A program made the translations under genes and the position numbers. A stretch of 64,000 bases of DNA. It comes from Chitinophagaceae bacterium DXS (GTDB lineage: Bacteria > Bacteroidota > Bacteroidia > Chitinophagales > Chitinophagaceae). Of the stretch, positions 41,489 to 51,543 are shown piece by piece (the stretch's first letter is position 1; each line of letters starts with the position of its first letter). The DNA lies in contig CP128386.1 in the NCBI GenBank assembly GCA_030345135.1, positions 7,177,001-7,241,000 on the forward strand, given 5' to 3'. The notes below the pieces were generated by a model. That model was not told the origin of the DNA, did not search any database, and saw only the letters and a program-made list of their open reading frames with translations.

Positions 41489-42820
41489 TTAAGCCATTAT
41501 TTCTTCAACAAGCATTTCGTCGGTTATTTCGTCCTGGTGCTTTCCCATCAATACAAAGATCATAATAACTATTGCTAGACCGGTAAAGAAAATCAGGCTT
41601 AGCAGCAAATTATACCAGATAATTGCGATCAGGCAAATGACTGACAGAACTAAAGCCAGGATGGGAAAGTAAGGATACAAAGGTGTTTTAAAACTTTCAG
41701 AGGCAACGGTCTGCTTCTTTTTCCAAACGAGCAGGCTTACCATACTAATGCAATACATAAACACCGCACCAAGGGCTGAAAGAATAATTACCTTATCTGT
41801 TGTGCCTGTAAAAATAGATATTAAGCCGGCAATTCCCCCGGCAATCAAAGCCCTGTCCGGCGTACGGAACCGCTTGCTCACTTTTGCGAGTGCACCCGGC
41901 AAAAAGCCACTTCTCGCCAAAGCAAATATTTGCCGTGAATAACCAATGATCAGGCCATGAAAAGAAGCGATCAATCCAAACAAACCTATGCCTGCAAAAA
42001 ATTTCGTCCAGCTATTGGTCTTTCCTAGCACAATACTGATCGACTCCGGCAACGGGTAATCCATCGCGCTGAGTTGCCTCCAGTCAGTTATACCGCCGCT
42101 GAAGATCATCACTCCCAATGCCAGCAGTACCAACGTTGCAATTCCCCAGATATATCCTTTTGGAATATTCCGTTGCGGATCGTGTACTTCTTCTGCTACC
42201 ATTGCCACACCTTCAATACCCAGGTACAACCATACTGCAAATGGCAAAGCAGCAAATATTCCACCTATTCCATAATGATCGTTATTGGCTGTAAATTTCT
42301 CCAGGCTGAAATGGGGTGCCACTATACCCATAAACATTAGCAACTCCGCCACGGCCAGTACAGTTACGATGAGTGTAAAAACTGCCGATTCTTTAATACC
42401 AAGCATGTTAATCAGCGTAAACAATACATAGCAACCGACTGCTGTATATTTTACGGCAATGGCAGGATACAGAAAATGTACATAACTGCCCAGTGCAAAA
42501 GCAATTGCAGGCGGCGCAAACACAAACTCCACCAACGTTGCATAACCGGCTATCACGCCGCCCAGGGGACCAAACGCTTTGCGTGCATATGCAAATGGAC
42601 CGCCAGCGTGCGGTATGGATGTGGTTAATTCTGTAAAACTGAAAATAAACGTTACGTATAGCACTGTAACAATGAGTGTTGCGATCAGGAACCCGATGGT
42701 GCCTGCGACGCCCCATCCGTAGTTCCATCCAAAATATTCGCCTGAAATTACCAGTCCAACCGCAATGGCCCACAGATGCGCAGGCTTAAGTACTCGTTTA
42801 AGTGACGGGGAAGAAGACAT
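41489..42820 (-). CDS. Ethanolamine permease (APC superfamily)
   Basis: 443 residues, about twelve membrane helices. N-terminal AVGLVISGEYFGWNYGWG is the GxxxxG-type signature of the ethanolamine permease branch of APC transporters; other conserved stretches are IPHAGGPFAYARKAFGPLG (helix 3 region) and YSRQIFALARSGFLPG. First gene of the permease-eutB-eutC operon, so ethanolamine is the obvious substrate. The upstream spacer consists of tandem repeats that include copies of the cydB 3' end, so the promoter must lie in or between them. Confidence 0.92.
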   Translation of the reverse strand: MSSSPSLKRVLKPAHLWAIAVGLVISGEYFGWNYGWGVAGTIGFLIATLIVTVLYVTFIFSFTELTTSIPHAGGPFAYARKAFGPLGGVIAGYATLVEFVFAPPAIAFALGSYVHFLYPAIAVKYTAVGCYVLFTLINMLGIKESAVFTLIVTVLAVAELLMFMGIVAPHFSLEKFTANNDHYGIGGIFAALPFAVWLYLGIEGVAMVAEEVHDPQRNIPKGYIWGIATLVLLALGVMIFSGGITDWRQLSAMDYPLPESISIVLGKTNSWTKFFAGIGLFGLIASFHGLIIGYSRQIFALARSGFLPGALAKVSKRFRTPDRALIAGGIAGLISIFTGTTDKVIILSALGAVFMYCISMVSLLVWKKKQTVASESFKTPLYPYFPILALVLSVICLIAIIWYNLLLSLIFFTGLAIVIMIFVLMGKHQDEITDEMLVEEIMA

Positions 42821-42890
42821 AAGCAGATAAGTATGTACGTAAGATAAGAAAAAGATGGTAAGATCGTAAGACAGTAAGACAGTAAGATGG

Positions 42891-43213
42891 CTAGTACCTC
42901 ATTTCATCGAGTTTTACCTTGCCTTTGAAGGTCCAAAAACAAAGGTTGTATAGATGGCTACTAACGGTACCCCTATTGCCGCAACGGTTAGCATAAAGAC
43001 ATGTAAGACGCGTAAGAAAGTAAGACCGTAAGACAGTAAGATAGTAAGATGCTAGTAGCTCATTTCATCGAGTTTACCTTGCCTTTGGAGGTCCAGAAAA
43101 CAAAGGTTGTGTAGATGGCTACTAACGGCACCCCTATTGCCGCTACGGTTAGCATAAAGACATGTAAGACGCGTAAGAAAGTAAGACCGTAAGACAGTAA
43201 GACAGTAAGATGG
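42891..43213. repeat. Two tandem copies of the cydB 3' end with a GTAAGAC microsatellite
   Basis: Copies at 42891-42994 and 43052-43155 each match the last 104-105 bp of cydB (43214-43318); the period is 161-162 bp. Between copies runs a 57-bp GTAAGAC/GTAAGAT short-period repeat. The middle copy lost one T (GAGTTTACC instead of GAGTTTTACC) and is out of frame. The other part of the 393-bp spacer (42821-42890) is the same microsatellite. Confidence 0.92.
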
Positions 43214-44248
43214 CTAGTAACTCATTTCATCGAGTTTTACCTTGCCTTTGAAGGTCCAGAAAACAAAGGTTGTATAGATGGCTACTAACGGTACCCCGAT
43301 TGCCGCAACGGTTAGCATTACGCCGAGGCTTTTTTCTGAGGATGAAGCGTTTCTGACCGTTAGATCGTACGCGGGATCGATTGTTGATATGACCAAATTG
43401 GGATACAACTCTACCGCAATAATGATCAGCAGAAGACTTATAACAACTGATGACGACAGAAATGCATAACGGTATTTTTGTCGCGAGATATTTCTTGTAA
43501 TATTAGCGATAGCAAGCACCATAGCCACCGGCACAAAAAACAACCACGAATTTTCTTTAATGCGATGCGAAAGATGTGGTACGTACAGGAGCGTGTAAAA
43601 ACTCAACAATAAAATGGTAATAGCAAATGTGATGGTTGTATTTTTAACGATGATCGTAAGTCTCGTGTACAATCTTTTCTCCGTCTTCATTACCAGGTAA
43701 ATGGCACCATGCATCATAAACAGTGCGAGTGTTGTAGCACCTACAAGCAACGAATAAGGATTTACAAAATCCCACGTGGAGCCTGTATAATTACCTTCCC
43801 TATCAATTGCAAGCCCGATAAGTACATTCCCCAACACAAGACCAAGCGCAAAAGCAATAAGCATGCTGGAAACACTGTAGCTGATATCCCACATTTTACG
43901 CCACCAGATCATGGGTTCTTTACTCCGGAACTCTATAGAAATAGCCCGGAAGATCAGTGCTACCAGGAACAAATAAAACGGAATGTAAAAAGCAGAGAAA
44001 ACAGACGCATATACCTTCGGAAATCCCGCAAACAAAGCTCCGCCGCCAATTACCAGCCACACTTCATTACCGTCCCAAATTGGTCCAATGGCATTTAGCG
44101 CAATCCTTCTGCTTTCCTCCTTCTTTAAAAATAAATGCACCGCACCGGCCCCAAGATCAAAGCCGTCCAGGATTGCATATCCCGTAAAACATGCACCTAT
44201 AACAAGATACCACCAGGTTGCGTAATCTATTCCTAAAAAAGTTGCCAT
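43214..44248 (-). CDS. cydB: Cytochrome bd ubiquinol oxidase subunit II
   Basis: 344 residues. The ATG at 44248 (MATFLGIDYATWWYLVIG) is chosen; a frame extension to 44317 is repeat-like and has no family likeness. Eight to nine membrane helices; conserved GYAILDGFDLGAGAVHLFL, NAIGPIWDGNEVWLVIGGGA (the signature W-DGNEVW) and a heme/quinol-facing core. Together with CydA it reduces O2 with quinol electrons and serves low-oxygen respiration. The stop region has been tandemly duplicated downstream (see repeat entry). Confidence 0.95.
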   Translation of the reverse strand: MATFLGIDYATWWYLVIGACFTGYAILDGFDLGAGAVHLFLKKEESRRIALNAIGPIWDGNEVWLVIGGGALFAGFPKVYASVFSAFYIPFYLFLVALIFRAISIEFRSKEPMIWWRKMWDISYSVSSMLIAFALGLVLGNVLIGLAIDREGNYTGSTWDFVNPYSLLVGATTLALFMMHGAIYLVMKTEKRLYTRLTIIVKNTTITFAITILLLSFYTLLYVPHLSHRIKENSWLFFVPVAMVLAIANITRNISRQKYRYAFLSSSVVISLLLIIIAVELYPNLVISTIDPAYDLTVRNASSSEKSLGVMLTVAAIGVPLVAIYTTFVFWTFKGKVKLDEMSY

Positions 44249-44414
44249 GGGCGATTGGGGATTTGAGATTTGAAATTTAAAATCTTTTATCAACCTTCCT
44301 AACTGTAACAGCTCCAAAATAAAATCAACATGTTACACCCGCGTACTTCGTAATTCGTACTTAAATCATACATCCTGCACCATACATCGTACATCTTACA
44401 TCCTACATCGTCCA

Positions 44415-45800
44415 TCACAAACGGTGTTTTTCAAAATTTTCAGCAATTTCTTCCAAATGTGGACTGTGCATTTCTTCTGCGAGTCCTTCCGGACCATGCT
44501 GAATCTTCTTATTCAGAAGATAAAGAAACAATATAAACAACAGCGCATACACCAAAGTAAAGAGAATGAGTGAAAATACTACCTGGCTGGCCTTGACGGA
44601 AGCAGACAACGCGTCACTGGTCCTCAACAAGCCGTAAACTACCCAGGGCTGCCGGCCTGTTTCCGCGGTATACCATCCTACCTGGTTGCCTATTTGTGGC
44701 AGCAAAACACTCCACATAAAAACATGCATCAGCCATTTCTTTTCGAAAAGTTTCTTGCGACGATAAAGTATGAATGCCCATGTTGTCAGAACGATCATAG
44801 CGATTCCTACGGCAATCATTATATGATATGATTGAAATACGATATTCAATGAGCCAGGCCGGTCTTCCGGCTTAAATGCTTTTAATCCTTTTACGGGAGC
44901 GTTGAAGTCACCGTGCGTAAGAAAGCTTAATCCACCGGGAATAGCCACACCGTGTGTTTTTTCATCGCGGGTGTTTATGTAACCAAATAAATACATATCT
45001 GCCCGCGAACTGCTATCAAAATGCCCTTCCATCGCCGCCAGCTTTGCAGGTTGATAATCGGCAACAACGTCTGCTGCTTTATGTCCACTGAACAATTGTG
45101 CGTATGCTGATAATAGACCCACGCTCATTCCTATAACAAATGATCTTTTGGCGAATTCAAGATGCCGCCCTTTGATAATGTAATATGCCGCAATGCTCAT
45201 CACCAGGAACGAACCCGCCAGGAACGCACCAATCCAAACATGAATCACTCTTTCTACAGATGACGGATTGAATACCATTGCCCAGAAATCGGTGATCTCA
45301 GCTCTGGCTTCCAGCCCCTGCCCTACTATATGATAGCCGGCGGGGGTTTGCTGCCAGCTATTGGCGACGACAATCCAAATGGCAGAAAACATGGAGCCGA
45401 GCGTAACCATTATTGTTGAGAAAAAATGAACTTTGGGGGATACTTTGTTCCATCCAAACAACAATATGCCGAGAAATCCGCTCTCCAATGCAAAAGCAAA
45501 GATCCCTTCAGCGGCAAGGGCACTTCCAAACACATCTCCAACGTATTTTGAATAAGTTGCCCAGTTGGTGCCGAATTCAAACTCCATTACAATACCTGTT
45601 GCCACACCAACACCAAAGATCAACGCAAAAATTTTTGTGAAAAACCGGGTCTGCTTTTCGAATAATGGGTTACCGGTTTTAAGAAACATGCCTTCCATCA
45701 ACACCATGTTCAGCCCAAGGCCAATACTAAGAGGGGGATAAATATAGTGGAAGGAGATGGTAAACGCGAACTGTATCCTGGATAAGATTTCAACATCCAT
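44415..45800 (-). CDS. cydA: Cytochrome bd ubiquinol oxidase subunit I
   Basis: 461 residues. Conserved heme-ligand regions: [20 protein letters not shown] with the b595 His near residue 18, [16 protein letters not shown], and [21 protein letters not shown] with the conserved acidic residues. The quinol-binding Q loop is of the short type (the protein is ~60 residues shorter than E. coli CydA). A C-terminal [18 protein letters not shown] is also typical. First gene of cydAB, 166 nt before cydB. Confidence 0.95.
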   Translation of the reverse strand: MDVEILSRIQFAFTISFHYIYPPLSIGLGLNMVLMEGMFLKTGNPLFEKQTRFFTKIFALIFGVGVATGIVMEFEFGTNWATYSKYVGDVFGSALAAEGIFAFALESGFLGILLFGWNKVSPKVHFFSTIMVTLGSMFSAIWIVVANSWQQTPAGYHIVGQGLEARAEITDFWAMVFNPSSVERVIHVWIGAFLAGSFLVMSIAAYYIIKGRHLEFAKRSFVIGMSVGLLSAYAQLFSGHKAADVVADYQPAKLAAMEGHFDSSSRADMYLFGYINTRDEKTHGVAIPGGLSFLTHGDFNAPVKGLKAFKPEDRPGSLNIVFQSYHIMIAVGIAMIVLTTWAFILYRRKKLFEKKWLMHVFMWSVLLPQIGNQVGWYTAETGRQPWVVYGLLRTSDALSASVKASQVVFSLILFTLVYALLFILFLYLLNKKIQHGPEGLAEEMHSPHLEEIAENFEKHRL

Positions 45801-46238
45801 ACGACCGTTTTTGATGACATAAACATTCTGTCTGGTTCAATCATTTCTGCCGCACTAAGGAAAGAGAAGCCATTGGCTTTCAATATGTAAATATCCCACT
45901 TTATTCGATAGAACGGATCAAAACAGCAACCGATAATGAAAAGAAAATCGACGATCTTCCTAAATAACGGAGAACCATTGACGAAGGAGAAAAACATGAG
46001 CTACAAATAGTAGAAAAAATTAAGGGCTGGATAGAAATCCTGCCCCTACATTAAATCCAATATCCTATGAAAAACCGAACATGTATTGGCAATGACAGTG
46101 CCAAAAAGCTTAGCGCCTGACAAGCAAAGATTTACAAAACCGGTTTTCTTTTATTAAAGTTTCAAATTGAGAATAAAACTCTCAAAACGAGAAAAAAGTT
46201 CTCTTGGCGTTGCGTCAATAATCAGGCAACGCTGACTT
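45801..46238. other. Spacer upstream of cydA
   Basis: 438 bp without a convincing gene. A hairpin GCGTTGC/GCAACGC (46207-46232) followed on the minus strand by a T-rich stretch is the likely terminator of the GDPD gene. An inverted repeat TTGAGA/TCTCAA spans 46167-46185, with GAGAA/TTCTC next to it (46190-46203); these could be regulator sites for cydAB. The frame visible on the minus strand at 45710-45997 is judged a shadow. Confidence 0.5.
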
Positions 46239-47036
46239 TCAATTTTGATGCAAAAATTTCACCAGGTCTTCGGGATGATCTGATTGTAGTCCCTGGACTC
46301 CCATTTTCAATGCGTCATTCCATTTCGCAGGCCCTTCATCATTCCCCTGGATATCCAGCCAAACTGCAACGTGACGTTTATTCAGAAATGGAATCATGGC
46401 GGGATCAGCGCTGTCTGTAAATTCAACCGGTGTCTTTTTGAGAAAGGTATTTAACGCCTCTTCTGTTTTGATATTTTCGGGAATGCTGGCCATCAGCGGC
46501 ATTTGCGGGGCAGCACTTTTCCATTGGGAATATTGCTCTTCCTTATTAAGGTAAACAACGATTTGTTTTTCCATTCCTGCGGCTTTAATAAGATCATAAG
46601 CCTGCACAACATTTGCATCTTTAAAATCAAGGTATATATGAATCTTTCCTGTACATATTCGCAACGCATCTTCAAACAAAGGAATCTTATAATGACCCGT
46701 ATCGGAGGCAGAGGCCGGGCGAACGGTAAGTTGCATTAATTCATTATAAGTAAGGTCACTCACTTTTCCACTGCCATTGGTCGTCCTGTTTACAGTTGCA
46801 TCATGCATAATCACCATTTTTCCGTCTTTTGTTGTACGCAGGTCCATTTCCACAAAATCTGCATGGCAGGCAATAGCCTGCTCAAAAGAAGCCAGTGTGT
46901 TTTCCGGCACATGCTGGTGGTTGCCCCGGTGAGCTATTACAACAACACGGTGATTTATTTCCGGGAACAGTGATTTCTGAGCGGGTACTGTATTGATAAA
47001 AAATAAGCCAAGGATTGGCAAAAGAAATTTTTTCAT
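46239..47036 (-). CDS. Secreted glycerophosphodiester phosphodiesterase
   Basis: 265 residues with a signal peptide (cleavage near residue 19, after VPA). GDPD TIM-barrel signatures: IAHRGNHQHVPENTLASF with HRG and ENT, FVEMDLRTTKDGKMVIMHD (metal Glu/Asp and His) and LTYNELMQL; the C-terminal part has GLQSDHPEDLV. Hydrolyses glycerophosphodiesters to glycerol-3-phosphate and alcohol in the periplasm. Monocistronic. Confidence 0.92.
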   Translation of the reverse strand: MKKFLLPILGLFFINTVPAQKSLFPEINHRVVVIAHRGNHQHVPENTLASFEQAIACHADFVEMDLRTTKDGKMVIMHDATVNRTTNGSGKVSDLTYNELMQLTVRPASASDTGHYKIPLFEDALRICTGKIHIYLDFKDANVVQAYDLIKAAGMEKQIVVYLNKEEQYSQWKSAAPQMPLMASIPENIKTEEALNTFLKKTPVEFTDSADPAMIPFLNKRHVAVWLDIQGNDEGPAKWNDALKMGVQGLQSDHPEDLVKFLHQN

Positions 47037-47152
47037 GCTGGTAAATTGACCACCAAAATACTAATGCCAGGGCAGGCAAGGTATTAAATAATGTTTAAGA
47101 CATCGTTTCTCTAATAATTAAGCCTGCCGGCAATGGACGATAATCCCCACAG

Positions 47153-47578
47153 CTATTTACCCCTTTTTACTTTTCGCGCCACAATGGCTTTACGCTTTCG
47201 CCACGTTGCTATAGGCTCAAGTTGCAATACCTGTTTATTCAGATTTGTGACAAGGCCCATACGCTCCATGATAGCCCTGCTTATACGGGTGATTTTTTTA
47301 TTGGCTGCGATGGCGTGTTTTTTTGAAAGATAATCTTCTTCAAACGATTTTATACCGGTGTTAATAACACGCAGCTCATCGCGATACTGGTGAAGCTTTC
47401 TGTAAATGATCATCAGCCGGCTGTAGGGAAAATCATTGAGCGGTGACTGTTTTATCGCCTCTTCGTATAGTCGTGCAGCTTCCGTAAGGCCACCTTCAGC
47501 TTCGGCATGCTTGGCATTTTCTATGATTTCCCAGGGTGAAAATTTTTCGTTCACACAATTACGTTTAAGGTGATACAA
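47153..47578 (-). CDS. Small TPR-like protein
   Basis: 141 residues starting with TTG at 47578 (no ATG available before residue 57). One to two tetratricopeptide-like helical hairpins at about 17-80 (ENAKHAEAEGGLTEAARLYE and SPLNDFPYSRLMIIYRKLHQ), then a basic C-terminal tail (WRKRKAIVARKVKRGK) that could bind nucleic acid. No family name assigned. Soluble cytoplasmic protein, stands alone. Confidence 0.65.
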   Translation of the reverse strand: MYHLKRNCVNEKFSPWEIIENAKHAEAEGGLTEAARLYEEAIKQSPLNDFPYSRLMIIYRKLHQYRDELRVINTGIKSFEEDYLSKKHAIAANKKITRISRAIMERMGLVTNLNKQVLQLEPIATWRKRKAIVARKVKRGK

Positions 47579-47754
47579 TGATTAACAACCAACCCTATAA
47601 ACCTGTTCACATAATCGCGTTAATCATGTATTTAAGTTGCGGAAAGTAAATCTTTCCAGAGACCTTTTCCGCATGTGCGAAGTTAATTACAAACCCTTTT
47701 AAACCTGTTAAACATTATGAAACATTAACCACATGTAAACACAAACCTGTTGAC

Positions 47755-48888
47755 TTAATAGTACCTGCCAATCAGGTGGTTTTCAACTATCCTTTTTTTC
47801 ATTTCTGGAACGTCTATAGCTCCTTGTTTTGCATAGACAATTTTACCGCCCGGCTCAACAAGAATTGTGTAAGGCAATGCGCCTTGCCAGTTGGGGTCAA
47901 TTGCCTCAATTAGTTTGTATTTATCATCTATGCTGAATATATAATTGGAAGACGAAGATTGTTGTTTTTGCAGAAATTTTAGTGCTTTGTCTTTTTTAGC
48001 GGGATCGTCTGCGCTAATGCTTATGAATTCAAAGTCACGTCCACGGTACATCCTGTTTATCGTCATAAAATCAGGGTATTCAGATACACACGGACCGCAC
48101 CATGTTGCCCAAACATTAATCAGGCGAAGTTTGTCCGAATTATTTTTAAGAAGATCCTTTATCCCTGCTTCATCAATCATTTCCAGCTTTACCGGTTCTT
48201 TTGCCCAGCCTTCTGCTGCTTTTTTATTCAAATCTTCCTTCTCTTTCCACTTAACAGAACAACCGAACACCTTGGTTGATTTTACCGGCACTTCCTGTTT
48301 GCCCAGCAATGCGTCGATGGCATTGCGGGCATCTGTATTGTTAACCTTTTTCCCGGGCTTTTCAACGTCGTCTATGCGGCCCTGGTAACGAAGTTTTCTT
48401 TCCTTATCGAAAATAAAAACATGCGGCGTTGCTACAGGGCCGTATGCGTTGGCGGCAGCCTCTTCATTACCATCATACAGATAGGGAAAATTGAATTGTT
48501 TTTCTTTCGCCCGTATTTGCATTTCTTCATAAGAATCACTCAGATCTGTATAACCAAGTTCACTTAATTGCACAGATGCGGGATCGTTAGGCATGATTGC
48601 CACAAGTGAGACCCCTTTATTTTTATAATCTGCAGCAATACTTTTTATGCGTTCTTCATAAGCCTGGGCAGTAGGACAATGATTACAGGTAAAAACTATC
48701 ACCAGCACATTGGCGTCTTTAAAAGAAGCGAGTGAATACATTTTACCATCTACACCTTTCAAATTAAAATCAGGCGCAGATGCACCCAGCGCCAATGTCG
48801 GATGATCACTAACGGGGGATGCCTTACAAAAAAAAATGTTGAAACAAATGGCAGCAATAACAAGCAGCGTTGGTCGTAATAATTTCAT
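47755..48888 (-). CDS. Secreted double thioredoxin-fold protein
   Basis: 377 residues with a signal peptide (cleavage after CKA or ASP, about 24). Two redox domains in tandem: an AhpC/TSA-type domain (about 33-190) with VFTCNHCPTAQAYEERI, whose CNHC is the active site and is followed by GPVATPHVFIFD; then a TlpA/ResA-type domain (about 235-377) with INVWATWCGPCVSEYP. The linker has one extra cysteine (KVFGCSVKW). Probably a periplasmic thiol-disulfide or peroxide-handling enzyme. The two domains may relay electrons; partner DsbD-like protein is not in the window. Confidence 0.88.
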   Translation of the reverse strand: MKLLRPTLLVIAAICFNIFFCKASPVSDHPTLALGASAPDFNLKGVDGKMYSLASFKDANVLVIVFTCNHCPTAQAYEERIKSIAADYKNKGVSLVAIMPNDPASVQLSELGYTDLSDSYEEMQIRAKEKQFNFPYLYDGNEEAAANAYGPVATPHVFIFDKERKLRYQGRIDDVEKPGKKVNNTDARNAIDALLGKQEVPVKSTKVFGCSVKWKEKEDLNKKAAEGWAKEPVKLEMIDEAGIKDLLKNNSDKLRLINVWATWCGPCVSEYPDFMTINRMYRGRDFEFISISADDPAKKDKALKFLQKQQSSSSNYIFSIDDKYKLIEAIDPNWQGALPYTILVEPGGKIVYAKQGAIDVPEMKKRIVENHLIGRYY

Positions 48889-49274
48889 TTCCGTTCTTTT
48901 TTAATAATACAGAGAAAAGAAATTTTAATTCGTTCTAAAAGTTATGACTTTTTGAATAACAACGCAAGGGGGAGGAGGTTTCAGGTTTCAGCGATCAGCT
49001 ATCAGCCATGAGCTATTAGCCGTTAGCCGGAAAATATAGACATGGAAAATGGATTTTGGAATACAATGTAAGTGAAGGGTATGTTCATGAAAAGACGACA
49101 GGCAAAACATAGCCGTTTCAACATTGCACATCTGCACGTCATGTCACGCATTTGCACATTTACACTGTCATTTTCAATTGTCAACTTTCAATTCTCCATT
49201 AAACAAAAACAGGTCCCGCACTTACTGCAGAACCTGTAAAAACCAACTAACTCAATGTTATACTCAACAAAAAA
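48889..49274. other. Repeat-rich spacer with a terminator
   Basis: 386 bp containing CAGCTATCAGCC-type short repeats (48985-49025), an inverted copy of the AATGTGC composite repeat (about 49120-49200) and, at 49209-49237, ACAGGT/ACCTGT, which on the minus strand is followed by TTTTTGTTT and ends the 49275 gene. No gene seen. Confidence 0.6.
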
Positions 49275-49412
49275 TTACCTCTTGGTAATACCTTTTTTGA
49301 AACGTCTCTTTTCTTTATCGAAGATCTTATCTCCTTCGCCTGGTTTCTTTTGCACTTTTAGTTCTTCCTCTTTCGGAGAAATCATGTTTTTCTGATATTT
49401 TGAAGTTTCCAT
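49275..49412 (-). CDS. Small lysine-rich protein
   Basis: 45 residues from ATG 49412; a longer frame to 49490 adds an unlike N-terminus. Highly charged and disordered (Lys 13, Glu 7), ending FKKGITKR. Its own terminator at 49209 supports expression. Short Lys-rich proteins of this kind are frequent in Bacteroidota but have no assigned role. Confidence 0.45.
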   Translation of the reverse strand: METSKYQKNMISPKEEELKVQKKPGEGDKIFDKEKRRFKKGITKR

Positions 49413-49558
49413 CTCGGTATTTTGTTTTTGATTAGCCACAACCACTAAGTAGCAATTGCCAAGCCAATCGCTTTTACACTTGATTAACAATATACCTCGG
49501 GAAATTAATTTCCTGATATCACAACATCAATCCACAGGCTGAGGAATTTTGTACCAAA

Positions 49559-50446
49559 TTATTGCGGCCAGTGCTCATTAATCTTCCTTCGTAAAAAGGC
49601 TACACTTCTTTCCAGCTGAGCCATGCCGTCAACTCCATCTTCTATGCTGATCCAGTTATCGAAGCCTACCCGCTTGAGTTCTGAAAAAATAGCATCGTAA
49701 TCATTCAGGCCTTTGCCGATTTCTCCGTGGCTTAATCTTTTGGCATATCCGGCTGCGCCGCCTTCTTCTTTTCGAAGATCCTCAATTGTTCCTTCCTTCA
49801 AATACCTGTCGCTGGCATGCATAGTGACCACCCGATGGGAAACTTTCCTGAGGAGTTCGAGCGGATCTTCACCGGCGAGATACGTATTGCTGGGATCATA
49901 GTTCACACCAAAATTGGGATCATGAATGCTGTCAACCAACATACCGAACACATCCATTTTCTGGGCGAACTCAGGATACTCCCAAAAATCATCTTTGTAG
50001 TGGTTCTCCAGGATCAATGTAATGTTTCTTTCGCGCGCGTAAGGCAAACATTCATGTATACAATCAGCAGCGAGTTTAACACCTTCCTCAATCGTCAGCT
50101 CAGGCCTCCGCTGACCAGATAACACCCGGCAGTAAGATCCGCCAAGCTCATATGTCATGTCGATCCATCCTTTCTGTTTTTGAATTTCTTTATCCCTGAA
50201 TGCTTTGTCAGGATGTGTAAAATCAGGAGAACAGCACATCATGGGAATTTGCTTGCCCTTGTCTTCTACCTGTTTTCTAAAGACGGACCAATTGGATCGA
50301 TCGGCCATTTCAATAAATCCTGCATACCATTCAAGACCATCGATATCGAGTTTTGAGGCAAGTTCAATCCATTCGGATACTTTCATCGTTCCATCTTTGC
50401 AAAGCGCCTGCATAAAGGCTTTGGGAAATGCAGCCAATTTTGGCAT
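49559..50446 (-). CDS. Sugar phosphate isomerase/epimerase-like TIM-barrel protein
   Basis: 295 residues. Xylose-isomerase-like TIM barrel (AP endonuclease 2 superfamily): ELASKLDIDGLEWYAGF, then RNITLILENHYKDD with the metal Glu and NFGVNYDPSNTYL, then VVTMHASDRYL (His), and the closing NWISIEDGVDGM. Members interconvert keto- and aldo-sugars or epimerise inositols. No signal peptide. It leads a run of catabolic genes (49559-53558) on one strand, with SDR, MDR and HPS-like members. Confidence 0.82.
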   Translation of the reverse strand: MPKLAAFPKAFMQALCKDGTMKVSEWIELASKLDIDGLEWYAGFIEMADRSNWSVFRKQVEDKGKQIPMMCCSPDFTHPDKAFRDKEIQKQKGWIDMTYELGGSYCRVLSGQRRPELTIEEGVKLAADCIHECLPYARERNITLILENHYKDDFWEYPEFAQKMDVFGMLVDSIHDPNFGVNYDPSNTYLAGEDPLELLRKVSHRVVTMHASDRYLKEGTIEDLRKEEGGAAGYAKRLSHGEIGKGLNDYDAIFSELKRVGFDNWISIEDGVDGMAQLERSVAFLRRKINEHWPQ

Positions 50447-50627
50447 TGGGGTATATGTTTTATGTTTTTAATTAATTTGAAAGCGTTCCAATTAAAGTCA
50501 AAATTCAAAAGTAAAAATTCAAAAGTTCAGTTTTGGTCAGGTTAACTATGTACTGAAATTCTCAAATCATAGCACAAAGCGCTGCCACACCTTTTTGACT
50601 TTTGATTTTTTACTTTTGACTTTCTAA

Positions 50628-51428
50628 TCAGGTTGGCTCTTTCATTGTTTGCGAATTCTTTGGCGGATTGCGGCCAATAAACGGGTGTTGTTCGATATCT
50701 ACTACCTGTCCACTAACAGGACCACTTTCGTCGGACAACCAGTAAACAGCAGCCGCTGCAATCTCTTTTGGCCATAATATACGTCCAGAAGGTGCGTATA
50801 CTGATGGGATCTCTTTGTACCAGTCATCCGCCAACCCATGCTCGCGTTTACGGATGGCTTCATTTTCTGTTAAGACCCATCCGGGATTGATCTGGTTGAC
50901 GCGAACATTGTTCTCACGATTCAGTGTATCGCCGAGGTTCCGCGTCATCGTCATCAGAGCTCCTTTGGACATGCTATAAGCCAGCAGATTTGGCTCACCA
51001 CTATAGGCATTCACCGAGCCGATATTTAGCACACAGCCGTGCTGTTTTTCAAGATGTGGCAATGCTTCTTTAATCAGTGTAAAGGGTGCTATTGTATTTA
51101 CTTCAAGCAGTTTTCGTAAAAAATCTTTGTCAGTTGTGTAAAGATTGGATGAAGCAACAATGGCTGCATTATTCACAACGGCGTCCAGCTTGCCGAAGTG
51201 TGTGATTGCAAGATTAACAAGACGAGTTATAGCTCCATCAGCGGCAAGGTCTTCAATATGCAAAACTGCATTTTGTTTTCCTACTATGTTCAACACTTCT
51301 TCACCAAGATCTTTTTCCAGCCCGTTCAAAACCACCTTTGCTCCTTCTTCAACACATCTTATAGCAATGGCTTTTCCTATACCGGTTGTACTGCCGGTAA
51401 CTATGATTACTTTATTTTGTAAGCGCAT
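50628..51428 (-). CDS. Short-chain dehydrogenase/reductase
   Basis: 266 residues. Rossmann motif VTGSTTGIGKAIA (about 10-22), catalytic Ser in NIGSVNAYSG and YSMSK (Tyr-x-x-x-Lys, about 150-154), plus NNAAIV. Also a D-N-rich cofactor region (IEDLAADGAITRL). NAD(P)-dependent oxidation of a hydroxyl, substrate unknown; cluster context suggests a sugar or polyol. The C-terminus (RNPPKNSQTMKEPT) extends slightly beyond the usual end. Confidence 0.9.
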   Translation of the reverse strand: MRLQNKVIIVTGSTTGIGKAIAIRCVEEGAKVVLNGLEKDLGEEVLNIVGKQNAVLHIEDLAADGAITRLVNLAITHFGKLDAVVNNAAIVASSNLYTTDKDFLRKLLEVNTIAPFTLIKEALPHLEKQHGCVLNIGSVNAYSGEPNLLAYSMSKGALMTMTRNLGDTLNRENNVRVNQINPGWVLTENEAIRKREHGLADDWYKEIPSVYAPSGRILWPKEIAAAAVYWLSDESGPVSGQVVDIEQHPFIGRNPPKNSQTMKEPT

Positions 51429-51543
51429 GTGTAATAGGTTTCAGGTGTCAGGTATCAGGCTAAATGCATTTGCACATTTGCATATTTACACATTCGCACA
51501 TTCAACCCACCTCCATTTTCAATTTTCCATTATCAATTTTCAA

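Noticed and set aside
45710-45997. 95-residue minus-strand frame at the cydA 5' end
   Set aside because: It overlaps the start of cydA in another frame and shows no codon or protein pattern of a gene.
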